Shown here: positions 8,613-17,781 of the stretch, in pieces | Position numbering within the stretch: the first letter of the stretch is position 1 | Layout of the letters: each line of letters begins with the position of its first letter | Translations under genes and position numbers: made by a program | The notes under the pieces: generated by a model | What the model was told of the DNA's origin: nothing | Seen by the model: only the letters and a program-made list of their open reading frames with translations | Databases searched by the model: none | NCBI GenBank assembly: GCA_002354805.1 | Contig: DEMH01000012.1 | Span: 124,001-188,000, forward strand | Length of the DNA: 64,000 nucleotides | From: Gammaproteobacteria bacterium UBA2675 | GTDB lineage: Bacteria; Pseudomonadota; Gammaproteobacteria; Pseudomonadales; Pseudohongiellaceae | Direction: 5' to 3'

Positions 8613-9830
8613 ATGAGTCTGCGTAAATATTTAGATGATCTGGCGCCTCATTTCGAAAAAGGCGGCAAATACGAAAAGATGTATCCACTGTACGAAGCCG
8701 TGGACACCATTTTCTATTCTCCCAGCAAAGTGACCGTTTCCGGTTCGCATGTGCGCGATGGTATTGACCTCAAGCGCATCATGATCACCGTCTGGTTCGC
8801 TACATTCCCTGCCATGTTCTACGGTATGTACAACGTGGGATACCAGGCGAACATGGCGATGGCCAGCATGGGTACCGAGTCAGTCGAAGGCTGGCGCGGA
8901 GCGCTGATTGCTCTGCTGGCCGGGCATGATCCGAGCAGCACCTGGGACAACTTCTGGCACGGCGCTGCCTACTTCCTCCCCATCTACGCCACTGTGTTTA
9001 TTGTGGGTGGTTTCTGGGAAGTACTGTTCGCGGTCAAGCGTGGACACGAGATTAACGAAGGTTTCTTCGTTACCTCCATCCTGTTCGCATTGATCGTGCC
9101 GCCGACACTGCCACTGTGGCAGGCTGCGCTGGGTATCAGCTTCGGTGTGATTCTGGGCAAGGAAGTGTTTGGTGGCACTGGCAAGAACTTCCTGAACCCG
9201 GCGCTGACCGGCCGTGCCTTCCTTTATTTCGCCTACGCCCCGCAAATCTCCGGCGACTCCGTATGGACAGCAGTAGATGGCTTCAGTGGTGCTACTGCGC
9301 TGAGTCAGGTTGCATCTAACGGACTGCCGGCAATGATGGCGGCGACCGGCGAACAGCTGACCTGGCTGGATGCATTCTTCGGTCGCATGCAGGGGTCAGT
9401 GGGCGAAGTGTCCACGCTGGCCATCCTGGTCGGTGCAGCCATTCTGCTTATTACCCGCATCGCCTCGTGGCGCATCATCACCGGGGTGTTCCTGGGTATG
9501 GTGATATTTTCGACCTTCCTGAACCTGGTTGGCTCTGATACCAACCCGGCGTTCGCAACGCCCTGGTACTGGCACCTGGTGCTGGGTGGTTTCGCCTTCG
9601 GTATGGTGTTCATGGCGACTGACCCGGTTTCCGCGTCGATGACCAATACCGGCAAATGGATATTCGGCATACTGATTGGCATGCTGACGGTCATGATCCG
9701 GGTTCTCAATCCGGCTTATCCTGAGGGCATCATGCTGGCCATCCTGTTTGCCAACCTGTGTGCTCCGCTCATCGACTACTTTGTCGTGAAAGCCAACATC
9801 AAACGGAGGATCGCTCGCAATGTCGTCTAA
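8613..9830 (+). CDS. nqrB: Na+-NQR subunit B, integral membrane flavoprotein
   Basis: A 405-residue polytopic membrane subunit that carries covalent FMN and riboflavin and contributes to the sodium channel and quinone site. The SGAT flavinylation motif occurs in DGFSGATALSQ; the predicted FMN-linked threonine is Thr228. N-terminal residues KYLDDLAPHFEKGGK match the family. It starts 14 bases after nqrA and overlaps nqrC by 11 bases. Confidence 0.97.
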   Translation: MSLRKYLDDLAPHFEKGGKYEKMYPLYEAVDTIFYSPSKVTVSGSHVRDGIDLKRIMITVWFATFPAMFYGMYNVGYQANMAMASMGTESVEGWRGALIALLAGHDPSSTWDNFWHGAAYFLPIYATVFIVGGFWEVLFAVKRGHEINEGFFVTSILFALIVPPTLPLWQAALGISFGVILGKEVFGGTGKNFLNPALTGRAFLYFAYAPQISGDSVWTAVDGFSGATALSQVASNGLPAMMAATGEQLTWLDAFFGRMQGSVGEVSTLAILVGAAILLITRIASWRIITGVFLGMVIFSTFLNLVGSDTNPAFATPWYWHLVLGGFAFGMVFMATDPVSASMTNTGKWIFGILIGMLTVMIRVLNPAYPEGIMLAILFANLCAPLIDYFVVKANIKRRIARNVV

Positions 9831-10611
9831 CATCAACTCCGTTGCCAATACCATCAAGGTGGCTCTGGGCCTGTGTGTGGTCTGCTCCATCGTGATCTCC
9901 AGCGCGGCTGTTATGCTGAAACCGATGCAGACCGCCAACGAACTGCTGGACCGCAACAAGAATATTCTGATTGCCGCTGGCATGTTCGACCCGCAGGTGC
10001 ACACCAACGCCGATGTGGATGCCATGTTTGAGCAGTTCACACCACGCCTGGTTGACCTGGATGAAGGTCGCTATCTGACCGAAGAAGAGCAGCAACAGCT
10101 GGGCATTGACCCACAAACCTACGATCAGCAGACAGCGCGCAATGACCCGAGCATGTCGATAGCTCTGAGTGGTGCCGAAGATGTCGCTTCCATTCGTCGT
10201 CGGGCTGACTACGCAACCGTCTACGTGATACAGAATGAGACCGGCGGTTACGAGAGCGTTGTGATTCCGGTCAGCGGTTACGGTCTGTGGGGCATCATGT
10301 ACGGCTATCTGGCGCTGGAGAGCGACGGCAATACCATTCGCGGTATCGGTTTCTACGACCATTCTGAAACACCAGGCCTGGGCGGCGAGATCAGCAACCC
10401 GCGCTGGCAGGCGCAGTGGCCGGGGAAAGAAATCTACGCTGAGGACGGCGATGTTGCCTTCCAGGTGGTCAAAGGCGGTGGTTCCGGTGAGAGCCAGGTC
10501 GATGCGCTGGCCGGGGCAACGCTGACCAGCCGTGGTGTGGAAAACATGATGCGATTCTGGCTGGGGGAGAACGGTTTTGGGCCCTACCTGGATAACGAAG
10601 TACGGGGCTGA
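9820..10611 (+). CDS. nqrC: Na+-NQR subunit C, periplasmic FMN-binding subunit
   Basis: A 263-residue protein with one N-terminal membrane helix (VALGLCVVCSIVISSAAVML) and a periplasmic FMN-binding domain. The flavinylation site is in DALAGATLTSRGVE, giving Thr234 as the residue ApbE would modify. The first position of the usual SGAT is alanine here. The start lies inside nqrB, and a strong GGAGGA ribosome site in nqrB precedes it by nine bases. Confidence 0.97.
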   Translation: MSSNINSVANTIKVALGLCVVCSIVISSAAVMLKPMQTANELLDRNKNILIAAGMFDPQVHTNADVDAMFEQFTPRLVDLDEGRYLTEEEQQQLGIDPQTYDQQTARNDPSMSIALSGAEDVASIRRRADYATVYVIQNETGGYESVVIPVSGYGLWGIMYGYLALESDGNTIRGIGFYDHSETPGLGGEISNPRWQAQWPGKEIYAEDGDVAFQVVKGGGSGESQVDALAGATLTSRGVENMMRFWLGENGFGPYLDNEVRG

Positions 10612-10622
10612 CGAGGTTTATT

Positions 10623-11291
10623 ATGGCAACGGCAAGCACTAAAACAATTCTGATCAAACCGATCTTCATGGATAACCCGATTGCGCTGCAGATCCTCGGG
10701 GTCTGTTCGGCGCTGGCGGTTACCACGAGTCTGCAGGTTACTCTGGTGATGTGTCTGGCACTCACTGCGGTCTGTGCATTCTCCAACCTGTTCATCTCGA
10801 TGATCCGCAACTACATGCCCAGCAGCATTCGAATCATCATCCAGATGACCATCATTGCCTCGCTGGTAATTCTGGTTGACCAGGTCCTGAAGGCATACGC
10901 TTTTGAGATCAGCAAGCAGCTCAGCGTGTTTGTGGGTCTGATCATCACCAACTGTATCGTCATGGGCCGGGCAGAAGCCTTCGCGATGAAGAACCCGCCC
11001 GTACCGTCTTTCATGGATGGTATCGGCAACGGCCTGGGTTACAGCGTGGTGCTGATTGTGGTGGGCACGCTGCGCGAGCTGTTTGGTTCTGGCACTCTGC
11101 TGGGAATCACCATTCTCCCCTCAGTTGCCAATGGTGGCTGGTATCAGCCCAATGGTCTGATGCTGCTCGCGCCAAGCGCGTTCTTCATTATCGCCTTTTT
11201 CATCTGGATACTGCGTAACAAGTACGACGAACAGATTGAGAAGAACGAATTCGAAATGAAGCCGCACACTGTTGAGAAGGGGGCCCACTGA
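10623..11291 (+). CDS. nqrD: Na+-NQR subunit D, membrane subunit
   Basis: A 222-residue polytopic subunit homologous to RnfE, with about six helices. NqrD and NqrE form an inverted pair that holds a cysteine-ligated iron or 2Fe-2S centre in the membrane. Conserved phrases include IFMDNPIALQILGVCSALAVT and IITNCIVMGRAEAFA, each with one of the membrane cysteines. Its stop overlaps the nqrE start by one base (TGATG), indicating coupled translation. Confidence 0.97.
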   Translation: MATASTKTILIKPIFMDNPIALQILGVCSALAVTTSLQVTLVMCLALTAVCAFSNLFISMIRNYMPSSIRIIIQMTIIASLVILVDQVLKAYAFEISKQLSVFVGLIITNCIVMGRAEAFAMKNPPVPSFMDGIGNGLGYSVVLIVVGTLRELFGSGTLLGITILPSVANGGWYQPNGLMLLAPSAFFIIAFFIWILRNKYDEQIEKNEFEMKPHTVEKGAH

Positions 11292-11899
11292 TGGAACATT
11301 ATCTGAGTCTTTTCATCAGTGCCGTTTTTGTTGAAAACATGGCATTGATGCTGTTCCTGGGGATGTGTACCTTCCTGGCTGTATCCAAAAAGGTGGATAC
11401 GGCTATCGGTCTGGGTATTGCCGTAATCGTGGTGCAGACCATCACAGTGCCGGTCAACAACCTGATCTATAACTACCTGCTCAAAGATGGCGCGCTGGCC
11501 TGGGCCGGCATGCCTGATGTGGATCTGAGCTTCCTGGGTTTCCTGTGTTACATCGGTGTGATTGCAGCAATGGTGCAGATTCTGGAGATGTTTCTGGACA
11601 AGTTTGTCCCGGCACTCTACAACGCACTGGGTGTATTCCTGCCACTGATCACTGTTAACTGTGCGATTCTGGGTGCATCACTGTTCATGGTTGAGCGCAG
11701 CTACACCTTCCCGGAAAGTCTGGCCTACGGTGTAGGTGCAGGCGCAGGCTGGGCACTGGCCATCGTGCTGCTGGCAGCCATCCGCGAAAAAATGAAGTAT
11801 AGCGACGTGCCAGCCGGTCTACGTGGACTGGGTATCACGTTCATGACCACTGGTCTGATGTCGCTTGGCTTTATGTCCTTCAGCGGTCTGACACTTTAA
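11291..11899 (+). CDS. nqrE: Na+-NQR subunit E, membrane subunit
   Basis: A 202-residue homologue of RnfA and inverted-topology partner of NqrD. It has six hydrophobic segments and the typical phrases FVENMALMLFLGMCTFLAVS and LPLITVNCAILGAS, whose cysteines correspond to those that bind the intramembrane iron centre. Length is as expected (~200). Confidence 0.97.
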   Translation: MEHYLSLFISAVFVENMALMLFLGMCTFLAVSKKVDTAIGLGIAVIVVQTITVPVNNLIYNYLLKDGALAWAGMPDVDLSFLGFLCYIGVIAAMVQILEMFLDKFVPALYNALGVFLPLITVNCAILGASLFMVERSYTFPESLAYGVGAGAGWALAIVLLAAIREKMKYSDVPAGLRGLGITFMTTGLMSLGFMSFSGLTL

Positions 11900-11943
11900 C
11901 CGACGTTAATTCACCACTTTGAAGTGAGAAGGTTTCAGAAATA

Positions 11944-13170
11944 ATGGATATCACAACGATTGTTGCCGGCGCATTGATGTTTACCGTCGTGGTCATGCTG
12001 CTGGTCGTGTTGATCCTGGCTGCCCGTTCGCGTCTGGTCAGTACTGGTGATGTGAAAATCGAAATCAACGGTGATCCGGAAAAATCAATCACCGTGCCGG
12101 CAGGCGGCAAGCTGCTCAACACGCTTGCTGATGCCGGCATTTACCTGTCCTCTGCCTGTGGCGGCGGCGGTACCTGTGCGCAGTGCAAGTGCAAGGTCGT
12201 TGATGGCGGTGGCTCCATGCTGCCAACAGAAGCGGGCCACTTCACCATGGGTGAGGCCAAAGAGCACTGGCGTCTGTCGTGCCAGGTGGCCGTCAAACAG
12301 GATATGAAGATCGAAGTTGATCCGGAGTTCTTTGGCGTCAAGCAGTGGGAATGCGAAGTCATCTCCAATCACAACGTTGCGACCTTCATTAAAGAGCTGG
12401 TACTGAAGATCCCTGAAGGCGAGAGCGTTGATTTCCGCGCTGGTGGTTATGTGCAGCTGGAAGTTGGCCCTCACGAAGTCGAGTTCAAGAATTTCGATAT
12501 CGAAGAGCGTTTCCGCGCTGACTGGGAGCGTTTCGGTCTGTTTGACCTGAAATCGAAAGTGAACGAGACAACGGTTCGCGCCTACTCAATGGCGAACTAT
12601 CCGGATGAGAAGGGCATTATCAAGTTCAACATCCGTATCGCCACGCCGCCGCCGCGCACCAATCATCCGCCGGGCATCATGTCATCCTACGTCTTCAACA
12701 TGAAGCCGGGTGACAAGATCAAGGTGTTTGGTCCCTTCGGTGAGTTCTTCGCCAAGGAAACCGAGAACGAGATGGTGTTTATCGGTGGTGGTGCCGGTAT
12801 GGCGCCAATGCGCTCGCACATCTTTGATCAGCTGTGTCGTCTGAACAGCAAGCGCAAGATTACGTTCTGGTACGGTGCGAGAAGCAAAAAAGAAATGTTC
12901 TATGTAGAAGATTTCGACATGCTTGCCAAAGAGCACGACAACTTCGAGTGGCATGTGGCCCTGTCAGAGCCGCAGCCTGAAGACAACTGGGAAGGTTATA
13001 CGGGCTTTATTCACAATGTCGTGCATGACCATTACCTCAAGGATCATCCGGCACCTGAAGACTGTGAGTACTACATGTGCGGTCCGCCCATCATGAATGC
13101 CTCTGTGATCAAGATGCTCAAGGATCTGGGTGTCGAGGATGAGAACATCGCACTGGACGAGTTCTCCTGA
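11944..13170 (+). CDS. nqrF: Na+-NQR subunit F, NADH-oxidising subunit
   Basis: A 408-residue subunit with an N-terminal membrane helix, a ferredoxin-type 2Fe-2S domain (cysteines in SACGGGGTCAQCKC, with the fourth in RLSCQV), then FAD- and NADH-binding domains. The RAYSMANYP motif binds FAD and GGGAGMAPMRSHI binds the nucleotide. It takes electrons from NADH and passes them through FAD and the iron-sulfur centre. It is the last structural gene of the operon, and a hairpin follows 36 bases downstream. Confidence 0.98.
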   Translation: MDITTIVAGALMFTVVVMLLVVLILAARSRLVSTGDVKIEINGDPEKSITVPAGGKLLNTLADAGIYLSSACGGGGTCAQCKCKVVDGGGSMLPTEAGHFTMGEAKEHWRLSCQVAVKQDMKIEVDPEFFGVKQWECEVISNHNVATFIKELVLKIPEGESVDFRAGGYVQLEVGPHEVEFKNFDIEERFRADWERFGLFDLKSKVNETTVRAYSMANYPDEKGIIKFNIRIATPPPRTNHPPGIMSSYVFNMKPGDKIKVFGPFGEFFAKETENEMVFIGGGAGMAPMRSHIFDQLCRLNSKRKITFWYGARSKKEMFYVEDFDMLAKEHDNFEWHVALSEPQPEDNWEGYTGFIHNVVHDHYLKDHPAPEDCEYYMCGPPIMNASVIKMLKDLGVEDENIALDEFS

Positions 13171-13206
13171 TCCCGGGATAAGGGTTTCAGCAATAAGCAA
13201 AACAAA

Positions 13207-13245
13207 AGGGGAGCCACGATGCCGGATATCGGCATGGGCTCCCCT
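13207..13245 (+). terminator. Strong hairpin after nqrF
   Basis: Outer arms AGGGGAGCC and GGCTCCCCT (9 bp) enclose inner arms ATGCCG and CGGCAT (6 bp) around GATAT. No T-run follows, so it may be a partial terminator or a 3'-stabilising structure that sets nqrA-F expression above that of apbE, nqrM and sthA. Confidence 0.5.
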
Positions 13246-13290
13246 GTTAGTTTCTGGTTCGGCTTTTCTGCAGTGATATCGGGGTAGTTG

Positions 13291-14367
13291 ATGGCAAAAC
13301 TCGCTGGCTGGTTGTCTCGTTACAGCTTCACGCTGGGATTCCTGGCATTATTTTTTTTGTGGGTGTGGCTGCGCCCCGAGCCGGCCGCCCAGGTCTATCG
13401 GTTAACTGGTGCCACCATGGGTACCAGCTATCAGGTGATGGTGGCCGGATTTCCGGAAGGCCTTTCGGATGCAGAGCTGGCGCAAGGTATTGAGCGGCGT
13501 CTATACAGACTGGACAGAGAGCTGATGTCCACCTATGCGCCTGACTCAGAGTTGTCCCGTTTCAATCGCAGCGAACCCGGCGACTGGGTGGATGTGTCCC
13601 CGGAGCTGGCATTTGTGGTCAGCAGGGCCATCGACTTCAGCAGAATGACGAATGGCTATTTTGATGTCACCGTGGGACCCTTGGTAGACCGCTGGGGGTT
13701 CGGGCCAGATCAGGATGGTGCGATGCACTGGTCACGGGTGCCGGACCAGTCAGAGATAGAGAGCCTGCAGGCGCAAACGGGGTATCAACACCTGCAGGTT
13801 TCTTTGCAACCACCGCGCCTTTTGAAGACGGCGCCTGTCAGAGTAGACCTGAGTGGCATCGCCAAGGGATATGCCGCCGATGTGATCGCAGAATATTTTG
13901 CAGATGTGGGTCAGGTTGACTATTTTATTGAGATTGGCGGTGAACTGCGGATTCAGGGCCAAAAGCCCGATGGTTCGCCCTGGGTACCGGCCATTGAAAA
14001 GCCCACGGACGGCGCAGCTGAAGTCTGGGCCATCATTGACACGCAGGGCGAGTCAATCGCACTGGCCGGCTCCGGTGACTACCGCAACTATTTTGTAGAA
14101 AACGGGATGCGTTATTCACATGAGATCGATCCGTTCACCGGGCGGCCCATTACCCACAACCTGGCGGCAGCCTATGTGATTGCCGACGATGCGCTGACTG
14201 CGGATGCGCTGGCCACAGCATTTATGGTCATGGGCCAGGCGCAATCACTGGCGTTGGCCGAACGGCTCGGACTGGCGGCCTACTTTATAGTAAAATCGGC
14301 TGACGACGACGGATTTGAACAGATTCATTCGTCGCAGTTTGCCCAATATCTGGAGGAAACACGATGA
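13291..14367 (+). CDS. apbE: FAD:protein FMN transferase ApbE
   Basis: A 358-residue flavin transferase that attaches FMN through a phosphoester to threonines of NqrB and NqrC. A hydrophobic N-terminal segment places the catalytic domain outside the cytoplasm; no lipobox cysteine is seen. Family motifs are GATMGTSYQVMV, LSGIAKGYAADVI, EIGGELRIQG and HEIDPFTGRPI. The ATG has GGGG six bases upstream and is preferred over the TTG codon just before it. Its last four bases overlap nqrM. Confidence 0.96.
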   Translation: MAKLAGWLSRYSFTLGFLALFFLWVWLRPEPAAQVYRLTGATMGTSYQVMVAGFPEGLSDAELAQGIERRLYRLDRELMSTYAPDSELSRFNRSEPGDWVDVSPELAFVVSRAIDFSRMTNGYFDVTVGPLVDRWGFGPDQDGAMHWSRVPDQSEIESLQAQTGYQHLQVSLQPPRLLKTAPVRVDLSGIAKGYAADVIAEYFADVGQVDYFIEIGGELRIQGQKPDGSPWVPAIEKPTDGAAEVWAIIDTQGESIALAGSGDYRNYFVENGMRYSHEIDPFTGRPITHNLAAAYVIADDALTADALATAFMVMGQAQSLALAERLGLAAYFIVKSADDDGFEQIHSSQFAQYLEETR

Positions 14368-14546
14368 GTACAGTGCTGGCAAGTTTCGTGATTTTATTAC
14401 TGGTGGTCGCCGGCATGGCCATTGGCGTTATTTTCGGTCGCGAGCCCATCAAAGGCTCCTGCGGCGGGCTCAATAAGGCAGGTGTTGACGAGACCTGCGA
14501 GCTGTGCGGTGGTAATCCGAACAAGTGTGAAGAGACTGTCCGATGA
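14364..14546 (+). CDS. nqrM: Na+-NQR maturation protein NqrM
   Basis: A 60-residue protein with one membrane helix (VLASFVILLLVVAGMAIGVIF) and four cysteines in GSCGGL and CELCGGNPNKC. It matches the small DUF539 protein always found near nqr, which is needed for assembly of the complex, probably by delivering iron to NqrD and NqrE. ATGA overlaps at both ends couple it to apbE and sthA. Confidence 0.95.
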   Translation: MSTVLASFVILLLVVAGMAIGVIFGREPIKGSCGGLNKAGVDETCELCGGNPNKCEETVR

Positions 14547-15934
14547 TCAAGGCCGCCAATCGGTACGATATTATAGTGGTTGGCAGTGGTCCGGCAGGCG
14601 AGTCCGCCGCGATAAACGCTGCCAAGCATGGCAAGCGGGTGGCATTGATCGCCGATCGTGACAAGGTGGGGGGTAATTGCACGCACCTTGGTACCATCCC
14701 CTCCAAGGCGCTAAGGCATTACGTCAAGCAGGTGATGCAGTTTCGCTCCAATCCGCTGCTGCGTGAGTTTGCGACACTGCACAAACCCGGATTTCAGGAG
14801 ATCATGTGTCACGCCAATCGCGTGATCGAAGAACAGGTCTACCTGCGTGCCAATTACTATGAAAAAAATGATGTCGAGGTCATACACGGGCGTGCACGTT
14901 TTCTCGACCCGCACACCATCAAGCTGGGCACCAAAGGCCCAACTCTGACCGCTGATTACTTTGTCGTGGCAACCGGCTCACGTCCCTATCGTCCGGAAGA
15001 AGTGGACTTCGATCACCCGCGTCTGTTTGACAGCGACAAGATTCTGAGCCTTGACCACACACCCAAAAAAGTCACGGTAATCGGTGCCGGTGTGATCGGT
15101 TGTGAGTACGCCTCGATTTTTGGTGGCCTTGGCTGCAAGGTCGAGCTGATCAATCCCGCAGAGTCCCTGCTGTCATTTCTGGACTGGGAGATTTCGGACG
15201 CCCTGAGCTACCACCTGAAAGATATCGGTGTTCGCAGCCGTCACAAAGAATCTTTTGCCAAGATCGAATACCACGATGACTATGTGGTCACGCACCTGGA
15301 GTCAGGTAAAAAAATCAAAAGCGACATCATTCTCTGGGCCAACGGCCGCACGGGCAACTCAGACGGTCTTGGATTGATAGAGCTGGGCGTAAAAGCCAAT
15401 AGCCGTGGCCAGATTGAAGTCAATGAGCGCTACCAGACTGCCATCGAGAATATCTACGCTGCCGGCGATATCATTGGCTGGCCGTCTCTGGCCAGTGCCT
15501 CCTATGATCAGGGCCGTGCCGCCTGCAACGCAATAGTCGACCCTGAAGAGTTTGTTGCCATCAATCGTGTCGCTTCCGGTATCTACACGATTCCCGAGAT
15601 CAGCACGCTGGGCAAGACCGAGCAGGAGCTGACAGCAGAGCAGGTGCCCTACGAAGTCGGCAAGGCCTTCTTCCAGAACACCGCCCGCGGCCAGATCACG
15701 GGCGAGCAGGTAGGCATGCTCAAGCTGATCTTCCACTTTGATACGCTGGAGATTCTGGGTATCCACTGTTTTGGTGACCAGGCCTCGGAGATTGTTCACA
15801 TTGGTCAGGCCATCATGGAGCAGCAGGGCTCGGCCAATACCATGAAGTATTTTCTGAATACAACATTCAACTATCCCACCATGGCGGAAGCGTATCGAAT
15901 CGCTGCCCTGGACGGCCTGAACCGGGTATTTTGA
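14543..15934 (+). CDS. sthA: Soluble pyridine nucleotide transhydrogenase SthA
   Basis: A 463-residue FAD enzyme that exchanges hydride between NADPH and NAD. The FAD motif VVGSGPAGESAAINAA and the NAD motif VIGAGVIGCEYASIFGG are intact. The active-site region reads GGNCTHLGTIPSKALRH: the second cysteine of the disulfide reductase pair is threonine-containing sequence, which separates SthA from lipoamide dehydrogenase. It overlaps nqrM by four bases, an arrangement also seen in Pseudomonas. Confidence 0.96.
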   Translation: MIKAANRYDIIVVGSGPAGESAAINAAKHGKRVALIADRDKVGGNCTHLGTIPSKALRHYVKQVMQFRSNPLLREFATLHKPGFQEIMCHANRVIEEQVYLRANYYEKNDVEVIHGRARFLDPHTIKLGTKGPTLTADYFVVATGSRPYRPEEVDFDHPRLFDSDKILSLDHTPKKVTVIGAGVIGCEYASIFGGLGCKVELINPAESLLSFLDWEISDALSYHLKDIGVRSRHKESFAKIEYHDDYVVTHLESGKKIKSDIILWANGRTGNSDGLGLIELGVKANSRGQIEVNERYQTAIENIYAAGDIIGWPSLASASYDQGRAACNAIVDPEEFVAINRVASGIYTIPEISTLGKTEQELTAEQVPYEVGKAFFQNTARGQITGEQVGMLKLIFHFDTLEILGIHCFGDQASEIVHIGQAIMEQQGSANTMKYFLNTTFNYPTMAEAYRIAALDGLNRVF

Positions 15935-15963
15935 CCAGCTGACAGATAGCAAGGAGAGTGTTT

Positions 15964-17022
15964 GTGCCAACCCAGACAGTATGTGTGCTTGGTGGCGGCA
16001 GTTTCGGCACCGTGCTGGCAAATATCGTTGCCGGCAATGGATTCCGGGTGAATTTCTGGATGCGCAATGAGGCCCTGGTCGAACAGGTCAATATCCAGCG
16101 CGAAAACCCTCAGTATCTGCCTGGCTACCGACTGCATGATCAAGTCACTGCGACCCACGATATCGAAGCTGCTGTGGCCGGCAGTCGTCTGGTGTTTGTG
16201 GCCGTGCCCAGTGCCTACTTCCGCACGGTGGTCCGCAAAATGAAACACGCGGTCACCGATGACACCATGCTGGTCAGCACGACCAAAGGCATTGAGGCGG
16301 GCACCTTCCTGCTGATGAGTCAGGTGATGAGAGAGGAGCTTCCGGACGCCCGCATCGGCGTGCTCAGTGGTCCCAATCTGGCCGGAGAGATAGCCAATAA
16401 GAGCCTTACGGGAACCGTGATCGCCAGCGCCAGTGAATCCGTGCGTGAACGTGTGCGCGAAGTGCTGCGATCAGATTACTTTCGTGTCTATACCAATGAC
16501 GACATGTTTGGTGTGGAACTGGGCGGCTCCCTGAAAAACATCTATGCCATCATCGCCGGGCTGGCCGCGGCCATGGGCATGGGGCAGAACACCAATAGCA
16601 TGCTGATCACTCGCAGCCTCACCGAAATGGCGCGGTTTGGCCGCGAACTGGGTGCCGACCCCATGACATTTCTTGGCCTGGCAGGAGTGGGCGATCTGAT
16701 CGTTACCTGTTCTTCTTCGCTGAGCCGCAATTTTCGTGTAGGCTTTGCGCTTGGGCAGGGAAAATCGCTGAAAGAAGCGGTGGCAGAACTGGGTCAGGTT
16801 GCCGAGGGTGTCAACACGCTGAAACAGGTCAAGGAAAAGGCCGACCAGTTGGGTATCTACATGCCACTGGCCACGGGGCTTTATCGCATCGTGTACGAGG
16901 GCATGGCCGTAGAGCAGGTCATTGCAGCACTGATGCACGGTGAAGGTGCCCTGGATGTCGAATATGAAGCCAACCAGAGCAAGAAGCTGACAGGAGCGCG
17001 AGCATGTCCGACGACGTCGTAG
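15964..17022 (+). CDS. gpsA: NAD(P)H-dependent glycerol-3-phosphate dehydrogenase
   Basis: A 352-residue cytosolic enzyme making sn-glycerol 3-phosphate for phospholipids from dihydroxyacetone phosphate. It has the Rossmann motif GGGSFGTVLAN, STTKGIE, the catalytic segment GGSLKNIYAIIAG and GLAGVGDLIVTC. The GTG at 15964 lies seven bases after AAGGAG; the GTG two codons upstream is too close to it. The last 19 bases overlap the DUF4389 gene, as in Pseudomonas. Confidence 0.96.
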   Translation: MPTQTVCVLGGGSFGTVLANIVAGNGFRVNFWMRNEALVEQVNIQRENPQYLPGYRLHDQVTATHDIEAAVAGSRLVFVAVPSAYFRTVVRKMKHAVTDDTMLVSTTKGIEAGTFLLMSQVMREELPDARIGVLSGPNLAGEIANKSLTGTVIASASESVRERVREVLRSDYFRVYTNDDMFGVELGGSLKNIYAIIAGLAAAMGMGQNTNSMLITRSLTEMARFGRELGADPMTFLGLAGVGDLIVTCSSSLSRNFRVGFALGQGKSLKEAVAELGQVAEGVNTLKQVKEKADQLGIYMPLATGLYRIVYEGMAVEQVIAALMHGEGALDVEYEANQSKKLTGARACPTTS

Positions 17023-17780
17023 ATAACCTGAAAGAATCATCCACCTGGGTGCGCATTCTGCTAATGGCGGGATTCGCAGTCGCCCTTTATGTGACCGGTG
17101 TTGTGCTGTTGGTGATCACGCTGGCACAGATACTCTTCTCGCTGATCACCGGTGACAGCAATGCCAATCTTCGCCGGGTAGGTGCCAGTCTCTCCGACTA
17201 CGTGGCACAGATTCTTGCCTTCCTGACCTACAATTCTGAATCGCGGCCGTTTCCGTTCGCCGAATTTCCTCTGGTCAATAGTCCCGAGATCAATGATACC
17301 GAGTCAGGCGATGCGGACATGCCTGCGACCGAGTTCACCGGCAGTGAGCAGGCAGCAGAAGCCAGCACAGCCACGGCCTCAACACATTCAGAAAAAACCA
17401 GTACTGCAGAAAATACCACAACTGCGACAGCAGACAGGAAAACCGACGACGCAGCATCGGCGAATAGTGATGAGTCTGCGCTGACCAGGACGGTCAAAGC
17501 CGCCAAGGCTGCCGATGCCGCCAAACCAGCGTCTGCAGCTGATTCAGCCGCGCCGGCCAAAGCCAGCAAAGCTGCCAGGTCAGCGAAAACCAGTAAGACG
17601 GTCAAGGCTGACAAAACACCCGCAGCCGGAGGGCAGGCCAAAACCAGCAGCAGCTCAAAGGCCACCAGAAAACCGCGCAGCAAAAAGACCTCAGCTGAAT
17701 CGACCAGCACTGCCGCGACAGCAGCTCAGTCAAGATCTGAAACCAGCGCCACGCCGGATACGCCAAACAGTGACAGCTGA
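17004..17780 (+). CDS. DUF4389 membrane protein with Ala/Lys-rich tail
   Basis: A 258-residue protein of unknown function. Residues ~15-90 form the DUF4389 region with a long hydrophobic stretch (ILLMAGFAVALYVTGVVLLV plus a following helix). From about residue 100 the sequence is low-complexity, rich in Ala, Thr, Ser and Lys, with many K-A-A and A-K-T repeats and a basic end (ATRKPRSKKTSA) resembling histone H1-type tails. A DUF4389 gene after gpsA is normal in Pseudomonas, but the tail is longer than the domain needs. AGGAG lies eight bases before the ATG. Confidence 0.85.
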   Translation: MSDDVVDNLKESSTWVRILLMAGFAVALYVTGVVLLVITLAQILFSLITGDSNANLRRVGASLSDYVAQILAFLTYNSESRPFPFAEFPLVNSPEINDTESGDADMPATEFTGSEQAAEASTATASTHSEKTSTAENTTTATADRKTDDAASANSDESALTRTVKAAKAADAAKPASAADSAAPAKASKAARSAKTSKTVKADKTPAAGGQAKTSSSSKATRKPRSKKTSAESTSTAATAAQSRSETSATPDTPNSDS

Positions 17781-17781
17781 C

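Noticed and set aside
17228..17710. Minus-strand 160-residue hydrophobic frame opposite the DUF4389 tail
   Set aside because: It is the complement of the Ala/Lys/Thr-rich repeat; Leu/Ala/Val richness follows from that composition.
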